Of a DNA stretch of 64,000 bases, positions 1-8,207 are shown piece after piece. A program made the position numbers and the translations under genes. The notes under the pieces were generated by a model. It ran no database searches, had not been told where the DNA came from, and was given only the letters and a program-made list of their open reading frames with translations. This stretch comes from Aquimixticola soesokkakensis (GTDB lineage Bacteria; Pseudomonadota; Alphaproteobacteria; Rhodobacterales; Rhodobacteraceae), in assembly GCF_900172375.1 (NCBI RefSeq), contig NZ_FWFS01000010.1, positions 124,001 to 188,000 of the forward strand, given 5' to 3'. How positions within the stretch are numbered: the stretch's first letter is position 1; each line of letters opens with the position of its first letter.

Positions 1-292
1 CAGCGCGGTAGTCTTCAAAGGTGCCCACACGTTCGTGCACACAGGACGCGTTGCGCGTCAGGGCCATCACCTCGCCCAGCGCCTTGACGGCGGGCATGAC
101 CGCATCCGGATGCGCAACGATCCGGGTCACGCTTTGCGCGCCGCTTTGGGCGCTCAACGGCTGACCTGTGTAGCTTGCGACAAGCTGGGCCTCGCAAATC
201 CCGAGGCTTTGGGCAAAATCGCGGTCACGGGTTTGGGGTGCCTGCGCGCGGGCGGCGCGGATTTCAGCGGCAGTCATTTGGGCCTGTGTCAT
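1..292 (-). CDS. hmuS: Hemin-degrading factor HmuS/HemS, N-terminal part (runs off left edge)
   Basis: Only the first 97 codons are in the window, reading leftward from ATG at 290-292; the rest lies beyond base 1. Residues 72-86 read LGEVMALTRNASCVH, the signature block of HemS/HmuS cytoplasmic heme-binding and heme-degrading proteins. The preceding stretch has the usual HemS N-terminal helix layout. The gene starts 69 bases after the end of the TonB-dependent receptor and on the same strand, which is the usual order of heme-uptake operons (receptor, HmuS, then the HmuTUV transporter). Heme carried in by the receptor would be bound and degraded by this protein. Family assignment is firm, but the fragment cannot show whether the gene is intact. 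Confidence 0.85.
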   Translation of the reverse strand, partial: MTQAQMTAAEIRAARAQAPQTRDRDFAQSLGICEAQLVASYTGQPLSAQSGAQSVTRIVAHPDAVMPAVKALGEVMALTRNASCVHERVGTFEDYRA

Positions 293-360
293 GGCAAGGG
301 TGCTCCGATGGCAAATCTGGGGGTGGCGCGCCGGATCGGGCGCGCCGCAAGATCAAGACC

Positions 361-2418
361 TTAAAAGGTTTTGGACAGGCTCAGTTTGAGGCTGCGCCCC
401 GTGGCGTTGCGCGTGCTCAGGTAGGGGCGATAGGTTTCGTCAAACAGGTTTTCGACCGTTGCGCGAAACTCGATGCCCTCTGCCAGACCGGCGTTGGGGG
501 TGTAGCCCGCCGAAACCGTGTAGACCGTATAGGCCTGCGAGGGCACCGTTCCGGGGTAATAGGTGGCGTTGGTATCGGGGGTGCGGTTCTGCGCCCAGGC
601 GTGTTTGGCCTCCACCGACAGATCAAGTTGTTCGGCCAGCATTTTCTTGCCCAGCGTCACCTGTAGCGCATCGGCGGGGGCCCATTTGTAATCCTCATCC
701 GTCCCGTTGATCGTGCCCCGTGTACGGGCCGCGTTCACATCGGCGTAAAAGGACGGATGCACGTAGGACAGTTCGACTTCAGCCCCCTTCAGGCGCGCAG
801 AGTCCACGCCCGAATAGGTGGTGCCATCCCAGATCGCGGTGTCAAAGGCGGTGAATTTTGCCCGCAGCGCATCGCTGCCGGTCAGCACGCTTACCGCATC
901 ATAGGACAGGCCCAGTTCAAAGGTGCGCGCCTTTTCGCTTTGTTCGCGATAGGCATCCGAGCGCAGATCGTCGAGGATAGGCAGGTTTTCGTTATAGGCC
1001 GCCGAACCGAAGACCGCCAGATCGGGGGTCAGTTCGTAGCGCGCCGACAGCGCGCCAGTGGTGGCTTTTGCACGGTAGGTTGCGCCATCGGGGACACCGT
1101 AAACGGTGGTATAGCTGACGGCGTCGTAATCATTCCCCTCCGAGCGCAGCGTTTGCTCTTCGTAGCGCAGTTGCGGGGTCAGCGTCAGCTTGTCGCCCAG
1201 CGCAATTTCATCCGTCACATAGAGCGAGAAACTGGTGTCATAGCCGCCCGGGGCAGAGGCATCGTTATAGCCGATGTAATCGCCCGCCAAGAGGGTCGAG
1301 GACCGTTCGCGCTGCTTGACCTCCACCCCGGTGAGCAGGCTGTGGCCCAAAGCGCCCGTGGCAAACCGCGCCTCGTTTTCCAGACGCAATGCGTAGGTCT
1401 CGGTGCTGTGATCGGCATTGTAGATGCCGCTGGTCGATGTCCCGGCCACATCGAAGATACGCATGTCTTCTTTCTTGTAGGTCAGCCGCGCTTCGACATT
1501 GATCAGGTCGTTGTCGATCGGGTTGTAGCGGTAGGCAAGATAGGCGGTGCTATCCTTGGTCTCGCGATCCACAAGCGTATCCGACCAGCTCGGAAGATAG
1601 GCGTTATAGGGCACATCGTATTCGGGCACCTCGTTGTAGGACACCGAGAACGTCAGCTTGTGCGCGTCGTTAAAGGCATAGTTTGCCTTCAACAGCGCCG
1701 AAGGCTGGTCGAAACCGGTGGCATCCTGCGTGGTGCCGCTGCCGTCCTTGCGATCTCCCACCGAGCGGTAGCCCAGAAAGGCAATCACATCGAGCTTGGA
1801 ATCGGGCGCAAACGCAAGGATCGTGGAGGTCGAATAACCGTTGCCGTTGCTCTCGTAGCCCAGTTTCTGGCGCAGCGCGAAGGTGTCGTCGCCGTCCAGA
1901 AAATCGGACGCCTCCTTGGTTTCGGCCTCGATCGTGCCGCCAATGGCCCCCGAGGAATAGCGGAAACTTTCCGCCGGTCCCCGCGTCACGGTGACAGTGC
2001 GAAACAGCTCGGGCTCCAGGGCCATCATCGCGCCGTTGCGATAGATTTCCTCGGCCCCGCTGGCCACCCCATCCACCACAACCGCCACTTTGCCGTCCGT
2101 GCCATAGGTACCCGATTGCGTTCCCAGGCCGCGGATCGACACGGCCGCACCTTGCGGCTGCGACCCGTTCACCAGCGCCACATTGGGCACGCTATCAAGC
2201 AGCTCGGCCATGCTCGACGCCTGGCGCGCATCGATTTCCTCTTGCGTGATCACCGTCACGGAGTCGGCCGTGTCGGTTTGAATGCCACGGCGGCTTTCGC
2301 CGATGACAATGGTGCCCAGAAACATGTCCTCGACGTCTTGGGCAAGAGCGGGAAGGGCGCAAAGCGGCAGCGCTGCGAGCACAACTGTGCTCGCCAGCAG
2401 GCGGGAGCGAGTGTTCAT
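361..2418 (-). CDS. hmuR: TonB-dependent outer-membrane receptor, probable heme receptor
   Basis: This 685-residue protein starts with a signal peptide ending in ALPALAQ near residue 26. A TonB-box-like stretch follows (GTIVIGESRRG, about 35-45), then a plug domain (about 50-170) with the typical VTVTRGPAESFRYSSGAIGG block. The rest is a 22-strand-type beta barrel that ends in a terminal phenylalanine (LSLSKTF), as outer-membrane proteins do. The downstream hmuS fragment makes heme the likely ligand. The FRAP and NPNL boxes used to recognise classical HmuR/HemR receptors are not visible; the matching region reads YNENLPILDDL. Specificity is therefore inferred from context. A perfect palindrome 75-96 bases upstream may be its operator. 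Confidence 0.85.
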   Translation of the reverse strand: MNTRSRLLASTVVLAALPLCALPALAQDVEDMFLGTIVIGESRRGIQTDTADSVTVITQEEIDARQASSMAELLDSVPNVALVNGSQPQGAAVSIRGLGTQSGTYGTDGKVAVVVDGVASGAEEIYRNGAMMALEPELFRTVTVTRGPAESFRYSSGAIGGTIEAETKEASDFLDGDDTFALRQKLGYESNGNGYSTSTILAFAPDSKLDVIAFLGYRSVGDRKDGSGTTQDATGFDQPSALLKANYAFNDAHKLTFSVSYNEVPEYDVPYNAYLPSWSDTLVDRETKDSTAYLAYRYNPIDNDLINVEARLTYKKEDMRIFDVAGTSTSGIYNADHSTETYALRLENEARFATGALGHSLLTGVEVKQRERSSTLLAGDYIGYNDASAPGGYDTSFSLYVTDEIALGDKLTLTPQLRYEEQTLRSEGNDYDAVSYTTVYGVPDGATYRAKATTGALSARYELTPDLAVFGSAAYNENLPILDDLRSDAYREQSEKARTFELGLSYDAVSVLTGSDALRAKFTAFDTAIWDGTTYSGVDSARLKGAEVELSYVHPSFYADVNAARTRGTINGTDEDYKWAPADALQVTLGKKMLAEQLDLSVEAKHAWAQNRTPDTNATYYPGTVPSQAYTVYTVSAGYTPNAGLAEGIEFRATVENLFDETYRPYLSTRNATGRSLKLSLSKTF

Positions 2419-2492
2419 GTAAAGTCCTATTGGCGTCAGGGGGTATCGCTGGCTGCCACAGGGTCTTGGGTGCTCGCTCTTTCGAGGGAGGG

Positions 2493-2514
2493 TTAAAACA
2501 TCTGACTGTTTTAA
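2493..2514. promoter_or_regulatory. Palindrome upstream of the heme receptor, candidate operator
   Basis: TTAAAACA, six bases, then TGTTTTAA form a perfect 8-bp inverted repeat in AT-rich DNA, 75-96 bases upstream of the receptor start codon. Placement and symmetry suit a dimeric regulator such as an iron- or heme-responsive repressor. It does not match an Irr or RirA box well enough for me to name the protein. Confidence 0.4.
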
Positions 2515-2662
2515 TCAAGTATTATCGCGCAACCCAAGACAAATTATTTTTGCGACAGACCCCATAGGAAACCGCCCGTCTCCCGCACGAAAACCACGCG
2601 CAGAAGAACAGCAAAAACCACACGAAATCGCATGTGAACTCTGGATTTTAAAGAGAGTTAAA

Positions 2663-2737
2663 TGGTGCCCAGGGGCGGAATCGAACCACCGACACGAGGA
2701 TTTTCAATCCACTGCTCTACCCCTGAGCTACCCGGGC
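2663..2737 (-). tRNA. tRNA-Phe (anticodon GAA)
   Basis: Read on the minus strand, this is a complete 75-nt cloverleaf with encoded CCA. The acceptor arm is GCCCGGG paired with CCTGGGC, the D arm GCTC/GAGC, the anticodon loop TTGAAAA (anticodon GAA) and the T arm GGTGG/CCGCC with TTCGATT. The anticodon stem GTGGA/TCCTC has one T-T opposition at its second pair. It lies downstream of yacG on the same strand. Confidence 0.95.
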
Positions 2738-2832
2738 ACGGGATGCGAAGCTGGCCGTTTGGCCGTAGCGTCGCTTGGGTTGCGGTGTAATAGTCGCGCC
2801 TTGGGACGGTGTCCAGAGGGAAAGCGCAGTTT

Positions 2833-3051
2833 TTAGTGTGGTTTTTTCGCTCCATCCGCTGCGCGCTCTTCCGCCTCGGCTTCGAGGGCTTCCAAGAGGG
2901 CGCGCTGCACTTCGTCGGGATCCTCTTCGCGCGCGCTCGGGACGGCGTAGCCGCCGTTGAACCAGCGGGCCAAGTCGATATCGGCACATTTCTTCGAGCA
3001 AAACGGGCGATAGGACGCATCCGTTTCCTTCTGGCAGATCGGACAGCTCAT
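2833..3051 (-). CDS. yacG: DNA gyrase inhibitor / zinc-binding protein YacG
   Basis: This 72-residue protein has four zinc-binding cysteines at positions 3, 6, 18 and 22 (CPIC and CSKKC), followed by the conserved DLARWFNGGYAVP block of the YacG family and an acidic C-terminal tail. YacG binds one zinc ion. In E. coli it binds GyrB and blocks DNA binding by gyrase. The start codon overlaps the end of the RNase E/G gene by four bases (ATGA), so the two are probably translationally coupled. This pairing is common in alphaproteobacteria. Length and cysteine spacing are normal for the family. Confidence 0.93.
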   Translation of the reverse strand: MSCPICQKETDASYRPFCSKKCADIDLARWFNGGYAVPSAREEDPDEVQRALLEALEAEAEERAADGAKKPH

Positions 3052-4088
3052 GCCAGCGCCGCGATCAGGGGCAGGCGCTCGCGCTTGCGTTGCAATTCAT
3101 ACAGGCCCAGCGGCGTCCAGCCCGCCATCACCGTTTCTGTGCCGTCCTCTTTGAGGGCCGCGCGCAGCACGGATTCAAAAACACGGCGTTCCTTTTTGGG
3201 CATGGGCGCAAGATCGAGGGTGATCTGCCCTGCAAGCCCGCGCAGACGCAACTGACGCGGCAAATCGCGCGCCAGAGCGATATTGGCCTTCAGACCTGCT
3301 GCTTGGGAAAAATCACCGCCGGTGTTCACATCCACCGCCACCAGCGCGCGGGTCGGCTCGATGAAGGCAAAGGCCCCGCCCCCCAGACCAACGCGGATAT
3401 CGAGCACCTTGTCGATCAATTCGAGCACACCGTGGTTTTCAAAGGCATCGGGGCCATCGTCAAACACTTCGGCCTGTGGCCAGTCGCGCCATGCCAGATC
3501 CCAGGCATCGGGACCATCGACCAGCAATTCCGGCTCCCCCGTGGTGTCGGCCAGCACGGCCTCGGCCAATTCGCGCATCGCCAGAATGTCTTCGGAGACC
3601 GTTTCATCCGACGCCCCCTCGCAGGCCGAGCGCAGGATCAGGCCCAGCGCTTCCGGGGCATCCTCCATCGCGGCGGTGGCAAGGTCGTGCAAGCGCAGGC
3701 GCTCGTCTTCGTCCTCGATGCTGCGCGAGATGTTGAGGCCGGGTGCATCGGGGGTCACGATGGCGAATTTCGACTTGAACAGCAGACGGGTCGTCACCGG
3801 CACCGCCTTGCCGTCTTCGGCGTAATGCGACACCTGCACCAGCATCGGCGCATTGGGTTTGAGGCCTTTGGAGCCACGCAGATAGGCGGTCTCGCCCTCG
3901 GGCAGGTCCAAAAGCGCCCCCCCCATCCCCTTGAGAAGCCGCCCGCCGCGCGCGCGAAAAATCGCGCCGGGGGCCGGGGCCGCATCCTCGGGCAAATCGA
4001 TGAGCAGGTCTTCGAGTTTGCCATCGACGATGCGCGCGGCAATCCGTTGTTCTTCCCAAACGCCCAAGGCGATGACACTGCCCTTCAT
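3048..4088 (-). CDS. Ribonuclease E/G family protein, short form without zinc-link
   Basis: A 346-residue member of the RNase E/G endonuclease family. An S1-like RNA-binding segment covers about residues 35-110. The catalytic magnesium-binding aspartates are recognisable in AVDVNTG (D253) and TLDLAPM (D292). The protein stops shortly after LYELQRKRERLPL, exactly where E. coli RNase E/G continues into the CPxC zinc-link and the small dimerisation domain, so it lacks both. It is well short of RNase G (about 490 residues). It sits between maf and yacG, 4 bases from maf and overlapping yacG by 4 bases. Likely role is processing of rRNA or another RNA, but the truncated architecture may alter oligomerisation. 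Confidence 0.88.
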   Translation of the reverse strand: MKGSVIALGVWEEQRIAARIVDGKLEDLLIDLPEDAAPAPGAIFRARGGRLLKGMGGALLDLPEGETAYLRGSKGLKPNAPMLVQVSHYAEDGKAVPVTTRLLFKSKFAIVTPDAPGLNISRSIEDEDERLRLHDLATAAMEDAPEALGLILRSACEGASDETVSEDILAMRELAEAVLADTTGEPELLVDGPDAWDLAWRDWPQAEVFDDGPDAFENHGVLELIDKVLDIRVGLGGGAFAFIEPTRALVAVDVNTGGDFSQAAGLKANIALARDLPRQLRLRGLAGQITLDLAPMPKKERRVFESVLRAALKEDGTETVMAGWTPLGLYELQRKRERLPLIAALA

Positions 4089-4092
4089 GATC

Positions 4093-4668
4093 TCAATCCT
4101 GTCTGTAAAGCGGGTAACCGGCGGCGGTCAAAAGTGTTGCGGTTTCGGCCAAAGGCAGGCCCATCACCGCAGAATAGCTGCCTTGAATCCACGGCAGAAA
4201 CGCGCCCGCAGGCCCTTGAATGCCATAGGCGCCCGCCTTGCCCTGCCAATCGTTGGACGCCAGATAGGCGTTCAATTCCATGTCCGAGAGGCGCTTCATC
4301 TGGACGGTGGTGACAACATCGCGTTGCCACAGCTGATCGCCCCGCTTGACCGCCACGGCGGTGATCACGCGGTGACGCCGCCCCGACATCAGGGTCAGGA
4401 ACTGCGCCGCTTCTTTTTCATCGGCCGGTTTGCCCAGAATACGCCGCCCCAACGCAACTGTGGTATCGGCACACAGAACGATTTCTTGCGCAGTCGCCTC
4501 GATCACGGCGGCCTTTTCGCGGGCCATCCGGATGCAATAGGGGCGTGGCAATTCGCCCTTGTGCGGGGTCTCGTCAATGTCGGGAGAGCGGATCTCGTCG
4601 GGCTCAGCGCCCAATGTCGCCAAAAGTTCTTTGCGGCGCGGGCTGCCTGAGCCGAGGATCAATCGCAT
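4093..4668 (-). CDS. maf: Maf family nucleotide pyrophosphatase
   Basis: A 191-residue Maf/YhdE-type protein. It opens with the family signature [18 protein letters not shown], and the catalytic region has [16 protein letters not shown] followed by LSGRRHRV-like residues ([12 protein letters not shown]). Maf proteins hydrolyse dTTP, UTP or modified nucleoside triphosphates to monophosphates and are thought to limit incorporation of non-canonical nucleotides. Length is typical. It lies in the infA-maf-RNase-yacG run, with only 4 bases to the RNase gene. Exact substrate (YhdE-type or YceF-type) cannot be settled from the sequence by eye. Confidence 0.92.
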   Translation of the reverse strand: MRLILGSGSPRRKELLATLGAEPDEIRSPDIDETPHKGELPRPYCIRMAREKAAVIEATAQEIVLCADTTVALGRRILGKPADEKEAAQFLTLMSGRRHRVITAVAVKRGDQLWQRDVVTTVQMKRLSDMELNAYLASNDWQGKAGAYGIQGPAGAFLPWIQGSYSAVMGLPLAETATLLTAAGYPLYRQD

Positions 4669-4690
4669 GTCAAACCGTTCATTTTACAGC

Positions 4691-4712
4691 CAAAAGACCC
4701 GAAGGTCTTTTG
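4691..4712 (-). terminator. Hairpin between infA and maf
   Basis: CAAAAGACC and GGTCTTTTG form a 9-bp stem around a CGAA tetraloop, 11 bases past the infA stop. There is no extra T run beyond the stem, so it may be a partial terminator or an intercistronic stabilising hairpin rather than a full stop. Confidence 0.5.
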
Positions 4713-4722
4713 CAAGCGTCCC

Positions 4723-4941
4723 TTAGCGGAAGCGGTAATTGATCCGACCCTTGGTCAAATCGTAGGGCGTCATTTCGACTTGGACTTTGTCCCCTGCCAG
4801 AACGCGGATGCGGTTTTTGCGCATCTTGCCTGCCGTGTGAGCGATGATCGTATGGCCGTTTTCCAGCTCGACCAGGAATGTCGCATTCGGCAGGAGTTCC
4901 TTAACGACACCGGGAAATTCGAGCATTTCTTCCTTGGCCAT
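4723..4941 (-). CDS. infA: Translation initiation factor IF-1
   Basis: The 72-residue product [16 protein letters not shown]... is a textbook IF-1, a single S1/OB-fold protein, with the conserved [20 protein letters not shown] core. It occupies the ribosomal A site during initiation with IF-2 and IF-3. The open frame extends further upstream, but the start at MAKEE gives the universal IF-1 length and N-terminus. It heads the maf-RNase E/G-yacG run on the minus strand. Confidence 0.97.
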   Translation of the reverse strand: MAKEEMLEFPGVVKELLPNATFLVELENGHTIIAHTAGKMRKNRIRVLAGDKVQVEMTPYDLTKGRINYRFR

Positions 4942-5013
4942 GTTCACTCCATAGTTGTTCCACCCGTGAAACAGTCGGGCGAGCAGTAGATGCGCTTTTG
5001 CGGGGGGTTTTTC

Positions 5014-5050
5014 AAGCACGATTCAACGCGATTTATAAGATCGCGTGCTT
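5014..5050. other. Interrupted inverted repeat upstream of infA
   Basis: CGCGAT (5027-5032) and ATCGCG (5040-5045) pair around TTATAAG, and the flanks AAGCA (5014-5018) and TGCTT (5046-5050) can extend the stem across an asymmetric bulge. It lies between the phosphatase gene and infA. It could be a 5'-leader hairpin of infA or a weak terminator; no T tract follows on either strand. Confidence 0.3.
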
Positions 5051-5166
5051 GTAAGCATCAGTTTTGTCGAATTTGACCCAAGCGACAGGTGTATTCAAGG
5101 GCTTGCCTGCGCATTCGGGGGCTTTTGCGCGCCACAAACCCTGCTTTGGTTCAGCCTGCGCCTGCG

Positions 5167-5622
5167 CTATCGGGGGGCGGGGCCGAAGCGCTCGGCGATA
5201 CGCTGTGCGATCTGGTCGCGAGTCTGGCGGTAGGCATCAAGTTTGGCCTCCCGCCCCTCCCCCATGCCCGTGGGGTCCATGATCGGCCAATATTCCACCT
5301 CAAGGTGGAAAAACCGCGTTAATTCCAGTGCCATACGCTGGCTGGCGGGCGAAAGGGCGATGACGACATCATAGCTGGAGATATCGTCGCCCCAGTCCTG
5401 CATTTCCTCAAAAGACCGCGCCTGATGGCGTGACAACTCGACGCCGAGTTCGTGACAAACGGCGACCGCGAAGCCATCCACGTCCATATCATTGCGCACG
5501 CCCGCGGATTGGACGTAAAGCGTTTGGCCGTAAATTTTTTTCATCAACCCCTCGGCCATGGGCGAGCGGACCGCGTTGTGGTCACAGCAAAACAGCACCG
5601 AGGTGGGCAGGGTTTGCGGCAA
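5167..5622 (-). CDS. Low-molecular-weight phosphatase family protein
   Basis: A 151-residue protein of the low-molecular-weight protein tyrosine phosphatase/arsenate reductase fold. The P-loop is at residues 13-19, CDHNAVR (C-X5-R), followed by SPMAEG, and the general-acid aspartate lies in MDPT (D116). It may dephosphorylate protein tyrosines or act on another phosphoester. No arsenic genes are nearby, so an arsenate reductase role is not supported. The start is TTG, with a GGAGG-type ribosome site over the end of the preceding UPF0262 gene and only three bases between the genes. The neighbouring UPF0262-DUF4272-hisD genes read the same way. Confidence 0.85.
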   Translation of the reverse strand: MPQTLPTSVLFCCDHNAVRSPMAEGLMKKIYGQTLYVQSAGVRNDMDVDGFAVAVCHELGVELSRHQARSFEEMQDWGDDISSYDVVIALSPASQRMALELTRFFHLEVEYWPIMDPTGMGEGREAKLDAYRQTRDQIAQRIAERFGPAPR

Positions 5623-5625
5623 TCC

Positions 5626-6105
5626 TCAGCCTCCCCAGTGCAAAACGCAGATCAGGGTGAACAAGCGGCGCGCCGTGTCGATATCGACCACGGCCTTGCC
5701 CTCAAGGCGTTCTTGCAGCACGCGCGCGCCCTCGTTGTGGATGCCGCGGCGCGCCATATCTATGGCTTCGATATGGCTGGGGGGCAGTTTCTTGACCGCG
5801 TCGAAATAGCTTTCGCAAATCTGGAAATAGTCTTTCACCACCTGACGGAACGGCCCCAGAGACAGATGGAATTCCGCAACCTGCGTGCCGCTTTCCTCGG
5901 AAAGGTCAAACACGAGGCGCCGCTCGCGGATACATAGCAGCAGCTTGAACGGCCCTTTGGCCAGGCTGCGGTCCGCGCGCGTGGGCAGATCGAAACTGTT
6001 GTCCTCCAGCAGGTCGAAAATGGCGACCTTGCGTTCCTGTTCGATCTCCGGCGTCGGGGCAGCAAGCCCCGTGTCGTCGATCTCGATGGCCACCAGTTTA
6101 CTCAT
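5626..6105 (-). CDS. UPF0262 family protein
   Basis: A 159-residue protein matching the alphaproteobacterial UPF0262 family by its overall pattern. It has a charged N-terminus (AIEIDDTGL), the central block DRSLAKGPFKLLLCIRE, and the C-terminal block IDTARRLFTLICVLHWGG. No signal peptide or membrane segment is visible, so it is probably cytoplasmic. Function is unknown. It always seems to travel with hisD and a small phosphatase in this group (established from recurring gene order, not shown here). It is probably co-transcribed with the phosphatase, whose start lies three bases downstream. Confidence 0.9.
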   Translation of the reverse strand: MSKLVAIEIDDTGLAAPTPEIEQERKVAIFDLLEDNSFDLPTRADRSLAKGPFKLLLCIRERRLVFDLSEESGTQVAEFHLSLGPFRQVVKDYFQICESYFDAVKKLPPSHIEAIDMARRGIHNEGARVLQERLEGKAVVDIDTARRLFTLICVLHWGG

Positions 6106-6145
6106 GATGTCTCCAGCGCTTGCCCTTTTGGGTCACGTATTTGGG

Positions 6146-6832
6146 TCACGTATCGGTGGTGATATCGTCCCAGTCCTGACCGAGCGATCCGATCAGCCAA
6201 TTGAATGCGTAATGCCGCTCGTAGACAACCCCTTGATCGAGGTTGGACGGCGGATGCCGTTTATTCAGCCGCGCGTTCCTTACCGCCCAGTGATAGCGAT
6301 AGGCAAGATCGGCCGCGTCGAGGATATCACCCGCAGGTCGCATTTTGGCCTGCACTTGCAGCCCCTCGCGCCCGAGGCGACTGAGCAGCCGCCCCATCCG
6401 CGGCGCATGAACCGCTTCGGCAGGATAGGGCAGCGCGTCCCCGAACCCGCAGGCCCAAAGCAGCACGTTGACCCCCTCATAGCGCCACACAAAGCGCGCA
6501 CAGGTCGCATCATCGGGCGCGGGGTCCGCGATAAAGGCGCGTTCGGCGGCCGTGAACAGATCGTCGGCGTGATATTGTTCGACCAGCTCGGCCACCAGAT
6601 CGATGTCGCGCGTTTCCCCCAGCACGGCACAGATCATTGCCCCGATCGCACGACCCGCCACTTGCGGGGCTTTGCGCAGCGTGATCTGCGCCGCGCCATC
6701 GAGGGGAGGCAGAATGTCAAACACGGGCACGGCTTCGCTGCGCAGCTGCGCAATCGAGCGGGCTTTGCGGGCCTCGGTTTCCGGGAGCGGCCTGGCGCGC
6801 AGACGCGATAGCAGGCGCATGTCAGACGGCAT
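6146..6832 (-). CDS. DUF4272 domain-containing protein
   Basis: A 228-residue soluble protein with the DUF4272 pattern: an N-terminal RSIAQLRSEAVPVFDILPPL block, FVWRYEGVNVLLWACGFGD in the middle, and a C-terminal GVVYERHYAFNWLI...WDDITTDT block. No function is established for the family. The first ATG overlaps the end of hisD by 11 bases. A second ATG at residue 5 would remove the overlap, and I cannot decide between them. It lies between hisD and the UPF0262 gene, all on the minus strand, and is presumably in the same operon. Confidence 0.85.
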   Translation of the reverse strand: MPSDMRLLSRLRARPLPETEARKARSIAQLRSEAVPVFDILPPLDGAAQITLRKAPQVAGRAIGAMICAVLGETRDIDLVAELVEQYHADDLFTAAERAFIADPAPDDATCARFVWRYEGVNVLLWACGFGDALPYPAEAVHAPRMGRLLSRLGREGLQVQAKMRPAGDILDAADLAYRYHWAVRNARLNKRHPPSNLDQGVVYERHYAFNWLIGSLGQDWDDITTDT

Positions 6833-8135
6833 CCGGCCCGTTCAGCCGATCCAGACGGGCGCGCACCGACAACCCGTGCGCTTGCAGGCTTTCGGATTGC
6901 GCCAGACGTTCGGCACTTGGGCCAATCGCCGCCAGCGCCTGCGGCGTCATCTGCGCCAGCGTGGTGCGTTTCATGAAATCAAGCACCGAGAGTCCCGACG
7001 AAAACCGCGCCGAACGGGCGGTGGGCAAGACGTGGTTCGGCCCGCCGATGTAGTCGCCAATGGCCTCGGGCGTCCATGCACCCAGAAAAATCGCGCCCGC
7101 GTGGGTGATGTTGCGACTAAGAGCCACCGGATCGGCCACGCAGAGTTCAAGGTGCTCGGGCGCGATGCGATCCGACAGCTCCACGGCTTTGTCGAGACTA
7201 TCCACGACGATCACCGCCCCGAAATCTTCCCAGCTTTTGCCCGCAATCTTGCGCCGCTCCAGCGTTTCGAGACGTTTGGCCACGGCCTGCGCCACGGCCT
7301 CTCCGAAGGCGGCATCATCGGTGATCAGGATCGATTGCGCGCTTTCGTCGTGCTCGGCCTGCGACAGCAAATCCACCGCGATCCAGTCGGGGTCATTGTC
7401 CTTGTCGGCAATCACCAGAATCTCCGACGGGCCCGCGATCATGTCGATGCCGACCTTGCCGAACACGCGCCGCTTTGCGGCGGCGACAAAGGCATTGCCC
7501 GGACCGGTGATCTTATCGACGGGGGCAATGGTTTGGGTGCCATAGGCCAGCGCCGCAATCGCCTGTGCACCGCCGATGCGGTAGATTTCATCGACCCCTG
7601 CGATGCGCGCGGCCAAAAGCACCAGCGGGTTGGTCACGCCATCCGGCGTTGGCACGGTGATGGCCAGTCGGCCCACGCCCGCAACCTTGGCAGGAATCGC
7701 GTTCATCAGCACCGAAGACGGGTAGGACGCCAAACCGCCGGGCACATACAGCCCCGCGGCCGACACCGCAGACCACCGCCAGCCAAGGGTCGCGCCCGTC
7801 GCGTCGGTCCAGCTTTCATCCTTGGGCAACTGGCGTTCGTGATAGGCGCGGATGCGCGCGGCGGCCAGTTCCAGTGCAGCGCGGTCTGCGTCGCTCACTT
7901 TGGCGCATTCGGCCGCAATTTCGGCCTCGCTAAAGCGCATCTGCGCAGGGGCGATCGCCATCCGGTCGAATTTCGCCGTCAATTCCAGCACAGCCGAATC
8001 GCCGCGCGCCCGCACATCCGCAATGATGGCGGCAACGGCAGTGTCCACGTCAGGGCTGTCCTCGCGCTTCATTCCCAAAAGGGCGGTAAAGCGGGCCTCG
8101 AAATCAGCGTCGGTTTGGGACAGAAAATGCGGCAT
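6822..8135 (-). CDS. hisD: Histidinol dehydrogenase
   Basis: A 437-residue histidinol dehydrogenase, which catalyses the last two steps of histidine biosynthesis (L-histidinol to L-histidine with two NAD+). Recognisable family blocks are VPGGLASYPSSVLMNAIPAKVAG, KITGPGNAFVAAAKR, IDMIAGPSEILVIAD and DLLSQAEHDESAQ, with the catalytic Glu/His pair in APEHLEL and the zinc-ligand region near GPNHVLPT. The open frame continues 16 codons upstream, but the ATG at 8133-8135 has a strong AAAGGAG ribosome site and gives the standard N-terminus. It is clustered with unrelated housekeeping genes, not with other his genes. Confidence 0.96.
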   Translation of the reverse strand: MPHFLSQTDADFEARFTALLGMKREDSPDVDTAVAAIIADVRARGDSAVLELTAKFDRMAIAPAQMRFSEAEIAAECAKVSDADRAALELAAARIRAYHERQLPKDESWTDATGATLGWRWSAVSAAGLYVPGGLASYPSSVLMNAIPAKVAGVGRLAITVPTPDGVTNPLVLLAARIAGVDEIYRIGGAQAIAALAYGTQTIAPVDKITGPGNAFVAAAKRRVFGKVGIDMIAGPSEILVIADKDNDPDWIAVDLLSQAEHDESAQSILITDDAAFGEAVAQAVAKRLETLERRKIAGKSWEDFGAVIVVDSLDKAVELSDRIAPEHLELCVADPVALSRNITHAGAIFLGAWTPEAIGDYIGGPNHVLPTARSARFSSGLSVLDFMKRTTLAQMTPQALAAIGPSAERLAQSESLQAHGLSVRARLDRLNGPDAV

Positions 8136-8207
8136 GGATGTCTCCTTTGCGGCAGACTTACCGTCCGCGCGCGCGCTACTCAAGCGCGCAAGAGGCCGCA
8201 GGCGGGC

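Noticed and set aside
757-2496. A 579-codon open frame antisense to the TonB-dependent receptor
   Set aside because: Shadow of the receptor gene; composition is typical of antisense GC-rich DNA and no family features are seen.
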